Shown here: in pieces, positions 24,998-33,108 of the stretch | Position numbering within the stretch: position 1 is the first letter of the stretch | Layout: each line of letters begins with the position of its first letter | Source: Larkinella insperata | GTDB taxonomy: Bacteria; Bacteroidota; Bacteroidia; Cytophagales; Spirosomataceae | DNA: 64,000 nt | Reading direction: 5' to 3' | Assembly: GCF_026248825.1 (NCBI RefSeq) | Contig: NZ_CP110973.1 | Coordinates: 2,065,001 to 2,129,000, forward strand | Position numbers and translations under genes: made by a program | The notes under the pieces: model-generated | Database searches by the model: none | What the model saw: only the letters and a program-made list of their open reading frames with translations | What the model was told of the DNA's origin: nothing

Positions 24998-26491
24998 ATG
25001 AAAAGCTACAACGACCTGATCGAACAGACCTTTGAATTCCCGACACTTGAGTTCAAAGTTGAAAACAATAATTTGCTGTTCAACAATGTTCCGCTGATGG
25101 ACATCATCAAGCAATACGGAACCCCGTTGAAACTGACCTACCTGCCCAAAATCACCGAGCACATTGAACACGCCCGTCTGTTGTTCAAGAATGCCATGAA
25201 ACGGTATAATTACAAGGGTACATACACGTACTGTTACTGCACCAAGTCGTCGCATTTTCGGTTTGTGCTGGAAGAAGCTTTAAAAAATAAAATTCACCTG
25301 GAAACCTCATCGGCTTTTGACATTCCCCTGATTCGGGAACTGTATAAAGACGAGAAGATTGATAAAAGTACCTTCATCATTTGCAACGGGTACAAGCGGC
25401 CGCTCTATACCCAGTACATTGGTGAGTTGCTGAACGAAGGATTTAACGTTGTGCCGGTGCTGGACAACTTGAAGGAGATCGAAGCCTACCAGGATGTAAC
25501 CGCCGAAACCGTTAACTTGGGAATCCGGATTGCGACCGATGAGGAACCGAACTTTGCGTTCTATACGTCCCGGCTGGGAATTCGCTACAGCGATATCAAT
25601 GAACTTTACCGTTCTAAGATTCAGAACAGTGGTAAGTTCAAGTTGAAAATGCTGCACTTTTTTATCAATACAGGTATCAAAGACAGCGCATATTACTGGA
25701 GTGAATTGAGCCGGTTTATGTATAAATACTGCGAGCTGCGTAAAATTTGCCCGGATCTGGACTCAATTGACATCGGGGGCGGTATGCCGATCCAGACGTC
25801 TTTTCAGTTCACCTACGACTACCAGGCCATGGTCGATCAGATCGTGGAAAGTATCCAGTGGATCTGCAACAAAAACAACGTGCCGGTGCCGCACATCTTC
25901 ACGGAGTTCGGCAGTTATACGGTTGGTGAGAGTGGCGCCGTTATTTACAAAGTAATCGATCAGAAACTGCAAAACGACAAGGAGTTGTGGTATATGATCG
26001 ACGGCTCGTTCATTACACAGTTGCCGGATTCATGGGGCCTGGGCCAGAAGTACATTATGCTGGCGGTAAACAATTGGGATAATCCGTATCAGAAAGTCAA
26101 TCTGGGCGGCCTAACGTGTGACTCACACGACTTTTACAACACGGAAGCCCACAGCGCCGATTTGTACCTGCCCATCTTTGAACAGGATACGGAGGATCAG
26201 TACATCGGCTTTTTCCACACGGGGGCTTACCAGGAGTCGCTGGGCGGCTACGGCGGTATTCAGCACTGCCTGATTCCGGCGCCACAGCACGTGATTGTGG
26301 ACCGCGACAGCGAAGGCAAGCTTACCACCCGGCTTTTTGCGGCCGAACAGGATAGCGATGTCATGCTGAAAATTCTGGGCTATACCAATCCGACGGCACC
26401 TAACACGCGCGAAATTGAAGCAGCTAAAGCGGCTGAACAAGAACAGGAGGAGCAGCAGCCCGTTGAGGAACTGGAAAAACAGGAAAATTAA
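24998..26491 (+). CDS. speA: arginine decarboxylase, PLP-dependent (alanine racemase fold)
   Basis: A 497-residue fold-III PLP decarboxylase. The lysine region is YTYCYCTKSSHFRFVLEEALKN, where the Lys of CTKSSH forms the Schiff base. The glycine-rich phosphate-binding segment is SIDIGGGMPIQTSF, and the C-terminal domain has TCDSHDFYN, with the active-site Cys-Asp of the other subunit. ATG 24998 is preceded by gaaagg and fits the family start MKSYNDLIEQTF; an earlier in-frame ATG (24938) gives a non-conserved extension. It would make agmatine for polyamine synthesis. The C-terminal tail is rich in E and Q. Orn or diaminopimelate as substrate is not fully excluded. Confidence 0.82.
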   Translation: MKSYNDLIEQTFEFPTLEFKVENNNLLFNNVPLMDIIKQYGTPLKLTYLPKITEHIEHARLLFKNAMKRYNYKGTYTYCYCTKSSHFRFVLEEALKNKIHLETSSAFDIPLIRELYKDEKIDKSTFIICNGYKRPLYTQYIGELLNEGFNVVPVLDNLKEIEAYQDVTAETVNLGIRIATDEEPNFAFYTSRLGIRYSDINELYRSKIQNSGKFKLKMLHFFINTGIKDSAYYWSELSRFMYKYCELRKICPDLDSIDIGGGMPIQTSFQFTYDYQAMVDQIVESIQWICNKNNVPVPHIFTEFGSYTVGESGAVIYKVIDQKLQNDKELWYMIDGSFITQLPDSWGLGQKYIMLAVNNWDNPYQKVNLGGLTCDSHDFYNTEAHSADLYLPIFEQDTEDQYIGFFHTGAYQESLGGYGGIQHCLIPAPQHVIVDRDSEGKLTTRLFAAEQDSDVMLKILGYTNPTAPNTREIEAAKAAEQEQEEQQPVEELEKQEN

Positions 26492-26510
26492 AATATAGCA
26501 TAGTTTTTGC

Positions 26511-26542
26511 CTGTCCACAACCATTCGAATGGTTGTGGACAG
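26511..26542. repeat. perfect 32-bp palindrome
   Basis: Sixteen bases (ctgtccacaaccattc) are followed directly by their exact reverse complement, so RNA from either strand forms a 14-bp hairpin with a tcga loop. It lies 19 nt after the decarboxylase stop and 15 nt before the small lipoprotein ATG. No T-run follows on either side, so simple termination is doubtful. Confidence 0.8.
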
Positions 26543-26557
26543 AAAACGAAAGAAGAA

Positions 26558-26689
26558 ATGAAAAAGATAAGCATCGTTCTGGGCCTGGTTGCCCTCGTAT
26601 CGCTCGGTTCTTGCGCACGGCGGTCGTGCCCGGCTTATGACAGCCAATTGCAGCCGAAACATCCCGCTCCGGTGAAGCAGGTAGCTTAA
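26558..26689 (+). CDS. 43-residue lipoprotein, hypothetical
   Basis: Starts at ATG 26558 after gaaagaaga. The product has a signal with lipobox VSLGSC (Cys19) and a 24-residue mature part (CARRSCPAYDSQLQPKHPAP..) with a second cysteine at residue 24. It is too short for a domain; tiny lipoproteins of this kind are common in Cytophagales. It follows the decarboxylase and its 32-bp palindrome. Its stop codon ends at 26689, the base next to the end of the converging phosphatase gene, so there is no intergenic space between the two. Confidence 0.65.
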   Translation: MKKISIVLGLVALVSLGSCARRSCPAYDSQLQPKHPAPVKQVA

Positions 26690-27211
26690 TTAAAAAGCTG
26701 CATTTACGACCATTTTTGACGCTTCCAGTAGATTGGCCGCCTGTTGATCCCCAACGGGCGGCTTTGGTATTTCGTGCGTGATGTGCACAGTACGGACGCC
26801 GACGCGCTGACCGGCCTGCATATCGCGCAGGGCATCGCCGATCAGCCACGACCGGCTAACATCGATATTGTACTTGGCAATCGCTTTCTCCAGCATCAGC
26901 GAATCGGGTTTCCGAAGCAGCGACTGGGTATCAAAATCAGGGTGGTACGGGCAGTAATAAATGTCGTCAATCAGATGACCGCACCGCTCCTGCAGATACT
27001 CGTGACACCGCATTACATCGTTGCGCGAATAAATACCACGGGCAATTCCGGCCTGGTTGGTAACTACAATTAATAAATAACCGGCGTTCTTCAGCAGTTG
27101 TAGACCTTCAACGACTCCTTCCGGAATAATAAAATCTTCAACTCGGTACACGTAGTCGGTCCGGTCTTCGTTCAATACGCCGTCACGATCCAGAAAAATA
27201 CATTTACTCAT
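26690..27211 (-). CDS. gmhB: HAD-IIIA phosphatase, GmhB-like
   Basis: A 173-residue HAD-superfamily phosphatase. The catalytic motif I is FLDRDGVLNED (nucleophile Asp and acid Asp), motif II VTNQAGIARG, the zinc-loop remnant YYCPYHPDFD and motif III/IV WLIGDALRDMQAGQRVGV. These match D-glycero-D-manno-heptose-1,7-bisphosphate 7-phosphatase, used for LPS core heptose, but related histidinol-phosphatase-like enzymes share the motifs. No heptose genes are nearby. It ends tail-to-tail with the small lipoprotein gene. Confidence 0.82.
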   Translation of the reverse strand: MSKCIFLDRDGVLNEDRTDYVYRVEDFIIPEGVVEGLQLLKNAGYLLIVVTNQAGIARGIYSRNDVMRCHEYLQERCGHLIDDIYYCPYHPDFDTQSLLRKPDSLMLEKAIAKYNIDVSRSWLIGDALRDMQAGQRVGVRTVHITHEIPKPPVGDQQAANLLEASKMVVNAAF

Positions 27212-27253
27212 TGTGTGGAATACGGTTATTTATCGGTAACGGATTCTCTACCG

Positions 27254-27315
27254 CTAATTGTTTCGTATAAATAGTATTTTATTTGCAACAATTAGTAATA
27301 AAATGCTATTTTTTT
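27254..27315 (+). promoter_or_regulatory. overlapping AT-rich hairpins ending in a T-run
   Basis: Hairpin A: ctaattgtt (27254-27262) with aacaattag (27287-27295). Hairpin B: 27270-27283 with 27297-27310 (14 pairs, one G-T), followed by seven T (27309-27315). The right arm of A lies in the loop of B, so the two hardly form together. Hairpin B looks like an intrinsic terminator 85 nt upstream of the OmpA-family gene. Confidence 0.45.
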
Positions 27316-27399
27316 AGAGGACGTTAACAAAAAAACCGAACGGAATGTGTTTATAGACTGGGATTTATGCGTTAGAAAGTAAGACGAAAAAATAGTATA

Positions 27400-28476
27400 A
27401 TGAAACAATGGTTTCTGATTGTATGGTTTTTGGGTTTTGGTGTACTACAGTCGGCCCGGGCGCAGAAGATTGTCCAGCGCGACTATGACCCACCCCAGCG
27501 GAATGTAAAAGGGGGCGGAAAAGTGGTAAAGGTGGAATACACCAACCACAAGATGATTGTATTTTTCGTCGCGGAAGACCGGGACTACGCTCAGCGAGCT
27601 ACGATTTACGGTCCGGGGCACCCCAATTGCTGGCGTTTGTTCGACACGAAAAGCCAGCAGGAGTATGCCCTGTTGTACATCAAAAATATCAAGGCGGACG
27701 GGGAACTGGTGGGAAGCATACTGGATGATCCGAGCGGTGTTCGTCTGCGCGACGTAAGGAGCATTACGTGTGAGGCTCACTTTGAGCGGCCGGGTAAAAA
27801 CGTGCTTTCCGTTGATATGATTGAGCAGGACGTTGAGCGGTATGAAGGGCGGGTGGATCCCCGGAATCCGTTGGGGGGAGTCAGCTCGCAGTGGCCGTAC
27901 AACGTATACGATCTGCGGGTAATGGTCTACCGGGATGACTTGAAAAATTCCAAACCGCCCGTTCGGAAGGCACCAGTCAAACCGGCTCCAAAACCCACGC
28001 CTGCGCCCGCAAAGAAACCGTTGCCCAAAGTAGTAACGCCACCGGACTCGGTGATCGCTCAGATACCGCGCAGAGAGTCGCCCAAACCAGCCCCGGCGGG
28101 AAAGGTGGAAAACTTTGGATCGAACGTGGAAGCGGGCCGGACCTACCGGTTGAATAACCTGCTGTTTAAGCAGTCGGCTTACGTAATTGAGCCCAAATCG
28201 TACCCGGAACTCGATTCGCTGGTGGCCCTTATGAACCGGAATCCGGGCATGGAAATCGAACTGGCGGGCCATACGGACAATGTTGGCGACCCCAGACTAA
28301 ACGTGGCGCTGGCCCAAAAACGGGTTGATGCCGTTAAAAGCTATCTGGTAAACAAAGGCATCCAGTCGGCGCGAATCCAGACCAAAGCGTACGGGGGCAG
28401 CAAACCGATTGCCGATAATTCACGCGAGGAAACCCGCCGGCTAAACCGCCGGGTGGAAGTAACCATTCTAAAATAA
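27400..28476 (+). CDS. OmpA family protein
   Basis: A 358-residue envelope protein with a signal peptide ending near ARAQK. Residues about 30-180 form a beta-rich domain of unknown type (VVKVEYTNHKMIVFFVAEDRD.., VRSITCEAHFERPGKNVLSVD). A Pro/Lys linker (KPAPKPTPAPAKKPLPK) follows, then a C-terminal OmpA peptidoglycan-binding domain with LAGHTDNVGDPRLNVALAQKRVDAVKSYL, KAYGGSKPIADN and a terminal NRRVEVTI. It should tie the outer membrane to the cell wall. AT-rich hairpins upstream suggest regulated expression. Nothing suggests an operon partner. Confidence 0.92.
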   Translation: MKQWFLIVWFLGFGVLQSARAQKIVQRDYDPPQRNVKGGGKVVKVEYTNHKMIVFFVAEDRDYAQRATIYGPGHPNCWRLFDTKSQQEYALLYIKNIKADGELVGSILDDPSGVRLRDVRSITCEAHFERPGKNVLSVDMIEQDVERYEGRVDPRNPLGGVSSQWPYNVYDLRVMVYRDDLKNSKPPVRKAPVKPAPKPTPAPAKKPLPKVVTPPDSVIAQIPRRESPKPAPAGKVENFGSNVEAGRTYRLNNLLFKQSAYVIEPKSYPELDSLVALMNRNPGMEIELAGHTDNVGDPRLNVALAQKRVDAVKSYLVNKGIQSARIQTKAYGGSKPIADNSREETRRLNRRVEVTILK

Positions 28477-28627
28477 AGCTACACAACAATAGAGTACACG
28501 AACTCAAAAGCGCTGGTTTTGGTAAATCAGCAACGCTTTTCAGCGGCAACGAAATCTTGCAGCGATCCGCTGGTGGACTTTCTGTGGGCAATGAGTTAAA
28601 AACGGACCAGAATGCCTAGTAGGATGG

Positions 28628-28664
28628 CCTCCAACCTTTCTTTTACCATTCGGCTGGTTGGAGG
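28628..28664. repeat. 9-bp inverted repeat in the OmpA-PQQ gap
   Basis: cctccaacc (28628-28636) pairs with ggttggagg (28656-28664) across a 19-nt loop. It lies in the 258-bp gap before the PQQ dehydrogenase gene. No T-run follows and no other feature is visible in this gap. Confidence 0.4.
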
Positions 28665-28734
28665 ACGTGCGCCTTTGAGCGGCCGGCGCGTAATCACTAG
28701 TACGTAGCCCTGAAGTTAAAATCTAAACCCTCTG

Positions 28735-30966
28735 ATGAAACGTAAAAAACCGAGCCAGACCGCCAAACGCAGGCTGGTATCAGTGGCTTTTTTGCCCACC
28801 ACCCGCCAGGTAATTCTAACGGGGCTGGTTTTGGGAAGCTGCCTGTTATACGGAATGCAGGAAGTGATACACCGGCTGGAAGCCGGTCACGACTGGCCCA
28901 ATTACGGCGGGAATAAAGCCGGTAATCGGTACTCGCCCCTCACCCAGATCAACACCGGGAACGTTAGTAAGTTGCAGGTGGCCTGGATGTACGATGCCTC
29001 CGAAAAGCCCGATGCAAACGGCCGCCGGAGAGAACGCGCGATCCAATGCCAACCCATCGTCATCGACGGTATTCTGTATGGAACAACCCCTGAACTAAAA
29101 CTCTTTGCCCTCCGGGCCGACACGGGGGAGCAACTCTGGAAATTTGAACCTTCAAAAGACGACCGGCTGAACTCCAACCGGGGCGTTATGTACTGGGAAA
29201 ACGGGGCTAACAAGCGCATTCTGTACACCGTAGGAGCAAGCCTGTACGCCGTCAATGCGCAGAACGGTCAGATCATCAACAGTTTCGGCAACGACGGGCG
29301 GGTGGATTTGCACCAGGGGCTTCAGACAAACCTGGATCATGACGTGAGCAAGCTGTCGGTGACAGCCACAACGCCCGGCATTATTCACCGCAATACCGTG
29401 GTGATGGGGTCGAGCGTTTCCGAATCGGGCGATGCGGCTCCGGGGCACATCCGGGCGTTCGACGTGGTAACCGGTAAACTGAAATGGGTTTTCCACACCA
29501 TTCCGCAACCCGGCGAGTTTGGCTATGATACCTGGCCGAAAGACGCCTACAAAAAGATCGGGGCCGTTAATAACTGGAGCGGTCTGTCCCTCGACGAAAA
29601 ACGGGGCGTCGTTTACTTCGGGACGGGTTCGCCCGCTTCGGATTTCTACGGCGGTGACCGAAAAGGGGCCAACCTGTTTGCCAATTGCATCATGGCGCTC
29701 GATGCCGAAACCGGCAAGCTGAAATGGTATTACCAAACCATCCACCACGACCTTTGGGACCGCGATCATCCGAGTCCGCCGAATCTGATCACGCTGAACC
29801 GGAATGGAAAACGGGTAGATGCGGTCGTGCAGGCTACGAAAGACGGGCAGGTGTACGTGCTCAACCGCGACACCGGCGAATCGCTGTTTCCGGTGGAGGA
29901 ACGCAAGGTACCAACCAACGGGTTACCGGGCGAACATCCGTATCCCACGCAGAAATTTCCGCTCAAACCGCTGCCGCTGACCCGGCAGGTTTACACCGAA
30001 GCCGACATTACCAATCTCTCGCCGGAAGCCCACGCGTTTGTGAAAGAGCGTTTTGAGAAAATTCGCACCGACCACAAGTTTGCTCCCCCGAGCACAACGG
30101 GTACGCTGCTGTTTGGCTACAGCGGGGGCGCTGAATGGGGCGGCAACTCGATTGATGCAGACGGGATTCTTTATCAGAATGCCAACGAAGAGCCCTGGGA
30201 GCTGATTATGGCAGAACGGGCCAGTCTGAATAAACCGGAAGCACCCATAACCGCCGGGAATGCACTTTACGTTACCAATTGTGCCGCCTGTCACGGGCAG
30301 GACCGGAAAGGTAGTGGCCCGGAACTGCCCCCCCTGGTGGATATTGGTAAAAAGCGCTCGGCCGACGAAATTAAAGCCATTCTGAAAACCGGAAGCGGCC
30401 GGATGCCGTCATTCCAGCACCTGCCGGAAAAGGACCGCGACGCCATCGTCAGCTTTCTGCTGAACCAGGAAACCGGTCCGAAGGTGGCTAATAACCAACC
30501 GAACGCTACGGCTGCGACGAGCAAAAGTGGCTTTCCGTACCAGCCGGCCTACGTAAGCAAAGTCTGGCGACGGTTTACGGATCAAAATGGTTATCCCGGA
30601 ATCAAGCCGCCTTGGGGTACGTTGAACGCCATCGACCTGAACACCGGCGAGTATCTGTGGCGGGTTCCATTGGGCGAGTACCCGGAACTGGCCAAAAAAG
30701 GCGTGCCAACCACCGGGACCGACAGTTACGGCGGGCCGGTATCCACGGCGGGCGGGCTGGTGTTCATCGCCGGAACCAAAGACGAAAAAATCCGGGCGTT
30801 CGACAAAAAGACGGGTAAGGTGGTCTGGGAATACCAGCTTCCGGCGGGCGGTTTTGCCACCCCGATTACCTATGAAGTGGCCGGTAAACAATACGTGGTG
30901 ATTGCTGCCGGTGGTGGGAGAGGGCAGAAGATTGGCGGGAACTACATCGCGTTCGCCTTGAAATAA
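28735..30966 (+). CDS. PQQ-dependent dehydrogenase with inserted cytochrome c (copy 1)
   Basis: A 743-residue quinoprotein. An N-terminal hydrophobic helix anchors or exports it. Propeller strands are typical: DWPNYGGNKAGNRYSPLTQIN, GTTPELKLFALRADTGEQLWKFEP, HLRAFD-like HIRAFDVVTGKLKWVFHTIP, HHDLWDRDHPSPPNLI, VYVLNRDTGESLFPVEE and, at the end, GTLNAIDLNTGEYLWRVPLGE. A c-type cytochrome (Cys516, Cys519, His520) interrupts the propeller before its last blades, so electrons can pass from PQQ to heme in one chain. It likely oxidises aldoses or alcohols in the periplasm. The enolase gene follows after 33 nt. Confidence 0.93.
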   Translation: MKRKKPSQTAKRRLVSVAFLPTTRQVILTGLVLGSCLLYGMQEVIHRLEAGHDWPNYGGNKAGNRYSPLTQINTGNVSKLQVAWMYDASEKPDANGRRRERAIQCQPIVIDGILYGTTPELKLFALRADTGEQLWKFEPSKDDRLNSNRGVMYWENGANKRILYTVGASLYAVNAQNGQIINSFGNDGRVDLHQGLQTNLDHDVSKLSVTATTPGIIHRNTVVMGSSVSESGDAAPGHIRAFDVVTGKLKWVFHTIPQPGEFGYDTWPKDAYKKIGAVNNWSGLSLDEKRGVVYFGTGSPASDFYGGDRKGANLFANCIMALDAETGKLKWYYQTIHHDLWDRDHPSPPNLITLNRNGKRVDAVVQATKDGQVYVLNRDTGESLFPVEERKVPTNGLPGEHPYPTQKFPLKPLPLTRQVYTEADITNLSPEAHAFVKERFEKIRTDHKFAPPSTTGTLLFGYSGGAEWGGNSIDADGILYQNANEEPWELIMAERASLNKPEAPITAGNALYVTNCAACHGQDRKGSGPELPPLVDIGKKRSADEIKAILKTGSGRMPSFQHLPEKDRDAIVSFLLNQETGPKVANNQPNATAATSKSGFPYQPAYVSKVWRRFTDQNGYPGIKPPWGTLNAIDLNTGEYLWRVPLGEYPELAKKGVPTTGTDSYGGPVSTAGGLVFIAGTKDEKIRAFDKKTGKVVWEYQLPAGGFATPITYEVAGKQYVVIAAGGGRGQKIGGNYIAFALK

Positions 30967-30999
30967 CTTTTTACGATCCTTAATCTGCTAAACCCAATC

Positions 31000-32364
31000 A
31001 TGAAAAATTCTGAAATTCAAAACGAAAACACCCGCCGGAACGCCCTGAAAATGCTCGGCTTGGGTTCGACGGCCGGCATTTTCGGCTTGTTCGACAGTCC
31101 CCAGGCCCGCGCCGAGAAGTACGTTACCCCGTCCTACGCCAAAGGTATGGCTCCCGTCACGATTAAATCCGTCCGGGCCATTACCACCGCGCCGGGCGGC
31201 CCTAACCTGGTGATCGTCAAAGTAGAAACGTCGGAGCCGGGGCTGTACGGTTTGGGCTGCGCCACCTTCACCCAACGGGCGTTGGTGGTCGTTCCGGCCG
31301 TTAACACCTACCTGAATGAATTTTGCGTGGGCAAAGATGTGGATAACATCGAGGATATGTGGCAGGCGGCTTACGTCAGCTCCTACTGGCGCAACGACCC
31401 GGTGTTGAACAACGCACTTTCCGGGCTGGATCAGGCGTTGTGGGACATCAAGGGCAAACGGGCCAACATGCCGGTGTATCAACTGCTGGGTGGAAAAGCC
31501 CGGATTGCCGTTGATACGTACACCCACGCCAGCGGACCGACGCCCGAAGCCATTGCCGACAAGGTTCAGCAGTTTATGGAGCAGGGATTCCGGCACATCC
31601 GGATTCAGCAGGGTGGTTACGGGGGCGTTGGGGCGATGGCCGAACTCAAACCGGATTTCAAAGCCGCCGGATTTGGCAAGGAGTCCGACGATTTTTCCGA
31701 TCAGCGAACCTACTTGAAGCGCGTGCCCAAAATGTTCGAGGTGGTTCGGAAGCGGTGCGGGGAGGACGTAGAACTGCTGCACGACATGCACGAACTGACC
31801 GAACCGATGGATGCCATCAACATGATCAAGCAACTGGAAGAATACCGCCCGTTTTTCATCGAAGACCCGTTCTCGCCCGAAAACATGAAGTGGTTTAAAA
31901 CGCTGCGGCAAACGACTTCGGTGCCCATTGCGATGGGCGAGTTGTTCAACAACACCAACGAGTTCAAGGAACCGATGGTGAACCAGTGGTTTGACTACAT
32001 CCGCATTCATATTTCGCAGATTGGCGGCATTACCCCCGCCATGAAGGTGGCCCGGCTGGGTGAGTGGTTCAACATCCGCACGGCCTGGCACGGTCCGGGT
32101 GATACCTCGCCGGTCGGTCACGCAGCCAACAACAGCATTGACATTGCCGTCTGGAACTTCGGAATTCAGGAGTCACAGATGTTTAATGACCGCGTGAAAG
32201 AAGTCTTTCCGGGCTGTCCGACGATCAAGAACGGCTATTACACTGTAAGCGAATCGCCGGGGCTGGGCATCGACATCAACGAGAAGGAAGCCGCCAAATA
32301 CCCCATCGGCACCAAATCCCGCTGGACCGTCCGCAAAAATGACGGCACCATGCTGCGGCCTTGA
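31000..32364 (+). CDS. mannonate-dehydratase-like enolase superfamily protein (copy 1)
   Basis: A 454-residue member of the mandelate racemase/enolase superfamily, ManD/RspA type. The N-terminus (NTRRNALKMLGLGSTAGIFGLF) looks like a Tat signal. The capping domain contains GLYGLGCATFTQR and LSGLDQALWDIKGKRANMPVYQLLGGK. The barrel shows the metal ligand strands LLHDMHE, FFIEDPFSPE and PIAMGELFNN, and the ManD hallmark HGPGDTSPVGHAAN. It should dehydrate an aldonate such as mannonate or gluconate. Pairing with a periplasmic PQQ dehydrogenase that makes aldonates supports that role. A terminator follows directly. Confidence 0.9.
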   Translation: MKNSEIQNENTRRNALKMLGLGSTAGIFGLFDSPQARAEKYVTPSYAKGMAPVTIKSVRAITTAPGGPNLVIVKVETSEPGLYGLGCATFTQRALVVVPAVNTYLNEFCVGKDVDNIEDMWQAAYVSSYWRNDPVLNNALSGLDQALWDIKGKRANMPVYQLLGGKARIAVDTYTHASGPTPEAIADKVQQFMEQGFRHIRIQQGGYGGVGAMAELKPDFKAAGFGKESDDFSDQRTYLKRVPKMFEVVRKRCGEDVELLHDMHELTEPMDAINMIKQLEEYRPFFIEDPFSPENMKWFKTLRQTTSVPIAMGELFNNTNEFKEPMVNQWFDYIRIHISQIGGITPAMKVARLGEWFNIRTAWHGPGDTSPVGHAANNSIDIAVWNFGIQESQMFNDRVKEVFPGCPTIKNGYYTVSESPGLGIDINEKEAAKYPIGTKSRWTVRKNDGTMLRP

Positions 32365-32382
32365 TTCTTAGCGTAGAATGGT

Positions 32383-32880
32383 CTAAATCTGGCTCACTTC
32401 GGTGGGGCCAGATTTTTTTGTTTCCGTATTTGACGCCGGGCTTTCAAACGAATGGCGGAACGTAAAAGCGTAAGGAGTAGGGCCCAACTGGCTCAGGGCA
32501 TTGAGCCGCTGGCGGGCTTCCAGCGGAGTTGGAAAATGACCGGCTTCTATCCACCACAAAACCATATAAGCGCCCTGGAACTTACTGAACCACTCCCGGC
32601 GACGCTTCATGATGGCCGTGTGGGCGGTATGGTACGTATAGTTTTTGAGAGCGTCTATCGTTTCCCAAACCGAGAGGTTGACCAGAATCAGGTTATCGTC
32701 GAAGGCCTGGATTGCGGTAGCGTCTCCTTCTTCGGTTTTAAGCCGCCAGACGAAGCCGGGGCTTTGATCGGCCAGCGCGTTGATGGGGTCCAGGTTCGCA
32801 ACGAAGTCGGCCATCAGAGGGCTGTCAAGGGGAGCCAGCATCTGGGCGACGTTGACCTGGGCAAGTTGATAGGTAGCCAT
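32383..32880 (-). CDS. DUF3291 domain-containing protein
   Basis: A 165-residue cytoplasmic protein. The typical DUF3291 pattern is seen: YQLAQVNVAQMLAPLDSPLMADFVANLDPINALADQSPGFVWRLKTEEGDAT, then VNLSVWETIDALKNYTYHTAHTAIMKRRREWF and ALEVLWWI-like YMVLWWIEAGHFPTPLEARQRL. The fold resembles dimeric ferredoxin-like barrel monooxygenases (ABM), but no function is established. Its 3' end overlaps the terminator of the converging enolase operon, so the last ten or so residues are poorly conserved in look. Confidence 0.85.
   Translation of the reverse strand: MATYQLAQVNVAQMLAPLDSPLMADFVANLDPINALADQSPGFVWRLKTEEGDATAIQAFDDNLILVNLSVWETIDALKNYTYHTAHTAIMKRRREWFSKFQGAYMVLWWIEAGHFPTPLEARQRLNALSQLGPTPYAFTFRHSFESPASNTETKKSGPTEVSQI
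32385..32419 (+). terminator. terminator of the PQQ dehydrogenase-enolase operon
   Basis: aaatctggc (32385-32393) pairs with gccagattt (32407-32415), followed by a run of T. It lies 20 nt after the enolase stop. The last codons of the converging DUF3291 gene run through it. Confidence 0.9.
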
Positions 32881-33033
32881 AAAAGAGCAGTTGAGGAGCC
32901 AAAGTTGGGACGGTGCGGACGTCCGTTCAACGCCGGTCTGCCTGAACTGCCAAAAGTCCCGCTTGAAATAGCCGTAGCGAAGTACGGGCGGTAAGCGGGC
33001 TTACAGAAGCTCCCGATGCTAGTGGGCAGGCCA

Positions 33034-33087
33034 TAAAAAGATAGTCCGTGCCTGCATTTCCCGGACGGAAGCGCAAAACACGGACTA
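33034..33087 (-). terminator. valS terminator
   Basis: tagtccgtg (33042-33050) and cacggacta (33079-33087) form a 9-bp stem with a 28-nt loop. On the minus strand it is followed by atcttttt (plus-strand A-run 33035-33039). It lies 22 nt beyond the valS stop. The rest of the 32881-33108 gap shows nothing clear. Confidence 0.65.
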
Positions 33088-33108
33088 CGTTGTAACAAAT
33101 GTACGGTA

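Noticed and set aside
30988..32121. Long open frame (377 codons) opposite the first enolase gene
   Set aside because: Antisense shadow; a similar shadow appears opposite the paralogue at 56643-57539, as expected from shared coding sequence.
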